From NCBI GenBank assembly GCA_050949885.1, contig JBMNGO010000001.1, positions 372,001 through 436,000 on the forward strand: a stretch of 64,000 nucleotides of DNA, in the 5' to 3' direction. The notes under the pieces were generated by a model. That model worked only from the letters and a program-made list of their open reading frames with translations, had not been told where the DNA came from and made no database searches. A program made the translations under genes and the position numbers. The DNA comes from JBMNGO01 sp050949885 (GTDB lineage Bacteria > Bacillota > Syntrophomonadia > Syntrophomonadales > Syntrophomonadaceae). Shown here piece by piece: positions 63,999 to 64,000 of this stretch. How positions within the stretch are numbered: the first letter of the stretch is position 1; the number at the start of each line of letters is the position of its first letter.

Positions 63999-64000
63999 TC

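Noticed and set aside
1..64000. tRNA, rRNA and CRISPR arrays
   Set aside because: I looked for CCA-ended cloverleaf patterns, conserved rRNA blocks and spaced direct repeats in all gaps and found none.

Overview
The window looks like chromosome from an anaerobic, fatty-acid-oxidising, Gram-positive-type (Firmicutes) bacterium, most like a member of the Syntrophomonadaceae. This is an inference from gene content. There are two beta-oxidation gene sets, a butyryl-CoA:acetate-type CoA-transferase, an indolepyruvate:ferredoxin oxidoreductase and an NfnAB pair. Sporulation-type genes (SpoIIP, SpoIID-like, CotF-like) and a cdaA-cdaR-glmM operon are also present. Shine-Dalgarno sites are strong, and TTG and GTG starts are frequent. 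No rRNA, tRNA or CRISPR array was seen.

Layout. 1-2435: most of an IS21-type element (istA-istB) whose left tip lies outside the window. 2436-5580: a TRAP transporter pair (dctQ-dctM) in which dctM is broken twice. An IS3-family element of 1312 bp (2859-4170) sits in the middle with a 3-bp AGT duplication, and the IS21-type element cuts the last residues. 5581-6571: a gene-poor stretch with a small ORF, a terminator and a long palindrome. 6572-9113: a znuCB-like metal ABC transporter without a binding protein, then a DegV protein. 9325-9777: two small spore-coat-like genes. 10055-17368: glycosyltransferase, phosphoesterase, DegV, MFS, UPF0173 hydrolase, methionine aminopeptidase and an SDR. 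17447-17650: a strong candidate for a free-standing structured RNA. 17745-22449: HAD phosphatase, butyryl-CoA dehydrogenase, CoA-transferase and a DUF6125-like gene. 22523-26203: iorA-iorB-paaK behind a short attenuator leader with 5-nt-phased NAG triplets. 26435-35000: SpoIIP, MFS, a secreted beta-propeller protein and a copper operon (ccdA-copA-copZ). 35289-39167: glmM, cdaR, cdaA and thiamine pyrophosphokinase. 39304-41929: a 58-aa ferredoxin, trmL, a SpoID-type protein (SpoIID family) and an EamA permease. 41926-45751: a branched-chain amino-acid-type ABC transporter lacking livF. 45989-51461: housekeeping and hypothetical genes and an MFS carrier with a small membrane protein. 51789-62606: a ten-gene, one-strand beta-oxidation operon (maoC, crt, hbd, SDR, thiolase, CaiB-type CoA-transferase, nitrilase-family hydrolase, nfnA, nfnB, acyl-CoA dehydrogenase). 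63002-end: a divergent NAD kinase and a small zinc-ribbon membrane protein.

How the parts fit. The large operon could activate an acid with the type III CoA-transferase, then dehydrogenate, hydrate, oxidise and thiolyse it. NfnAB would link the NADH and ferredoxin pools to NADPH, and the neighbouring NAD kinase would supply NADP. The iorAB-paaK cluster could run towards aromatic amino acid synthesis from aryl-acetates, which would suit the amino-acid-responsive look of its leader. The items most worth following up are the RNA at 17447-17650, the iorA leader and the doubly interrupted dctM.
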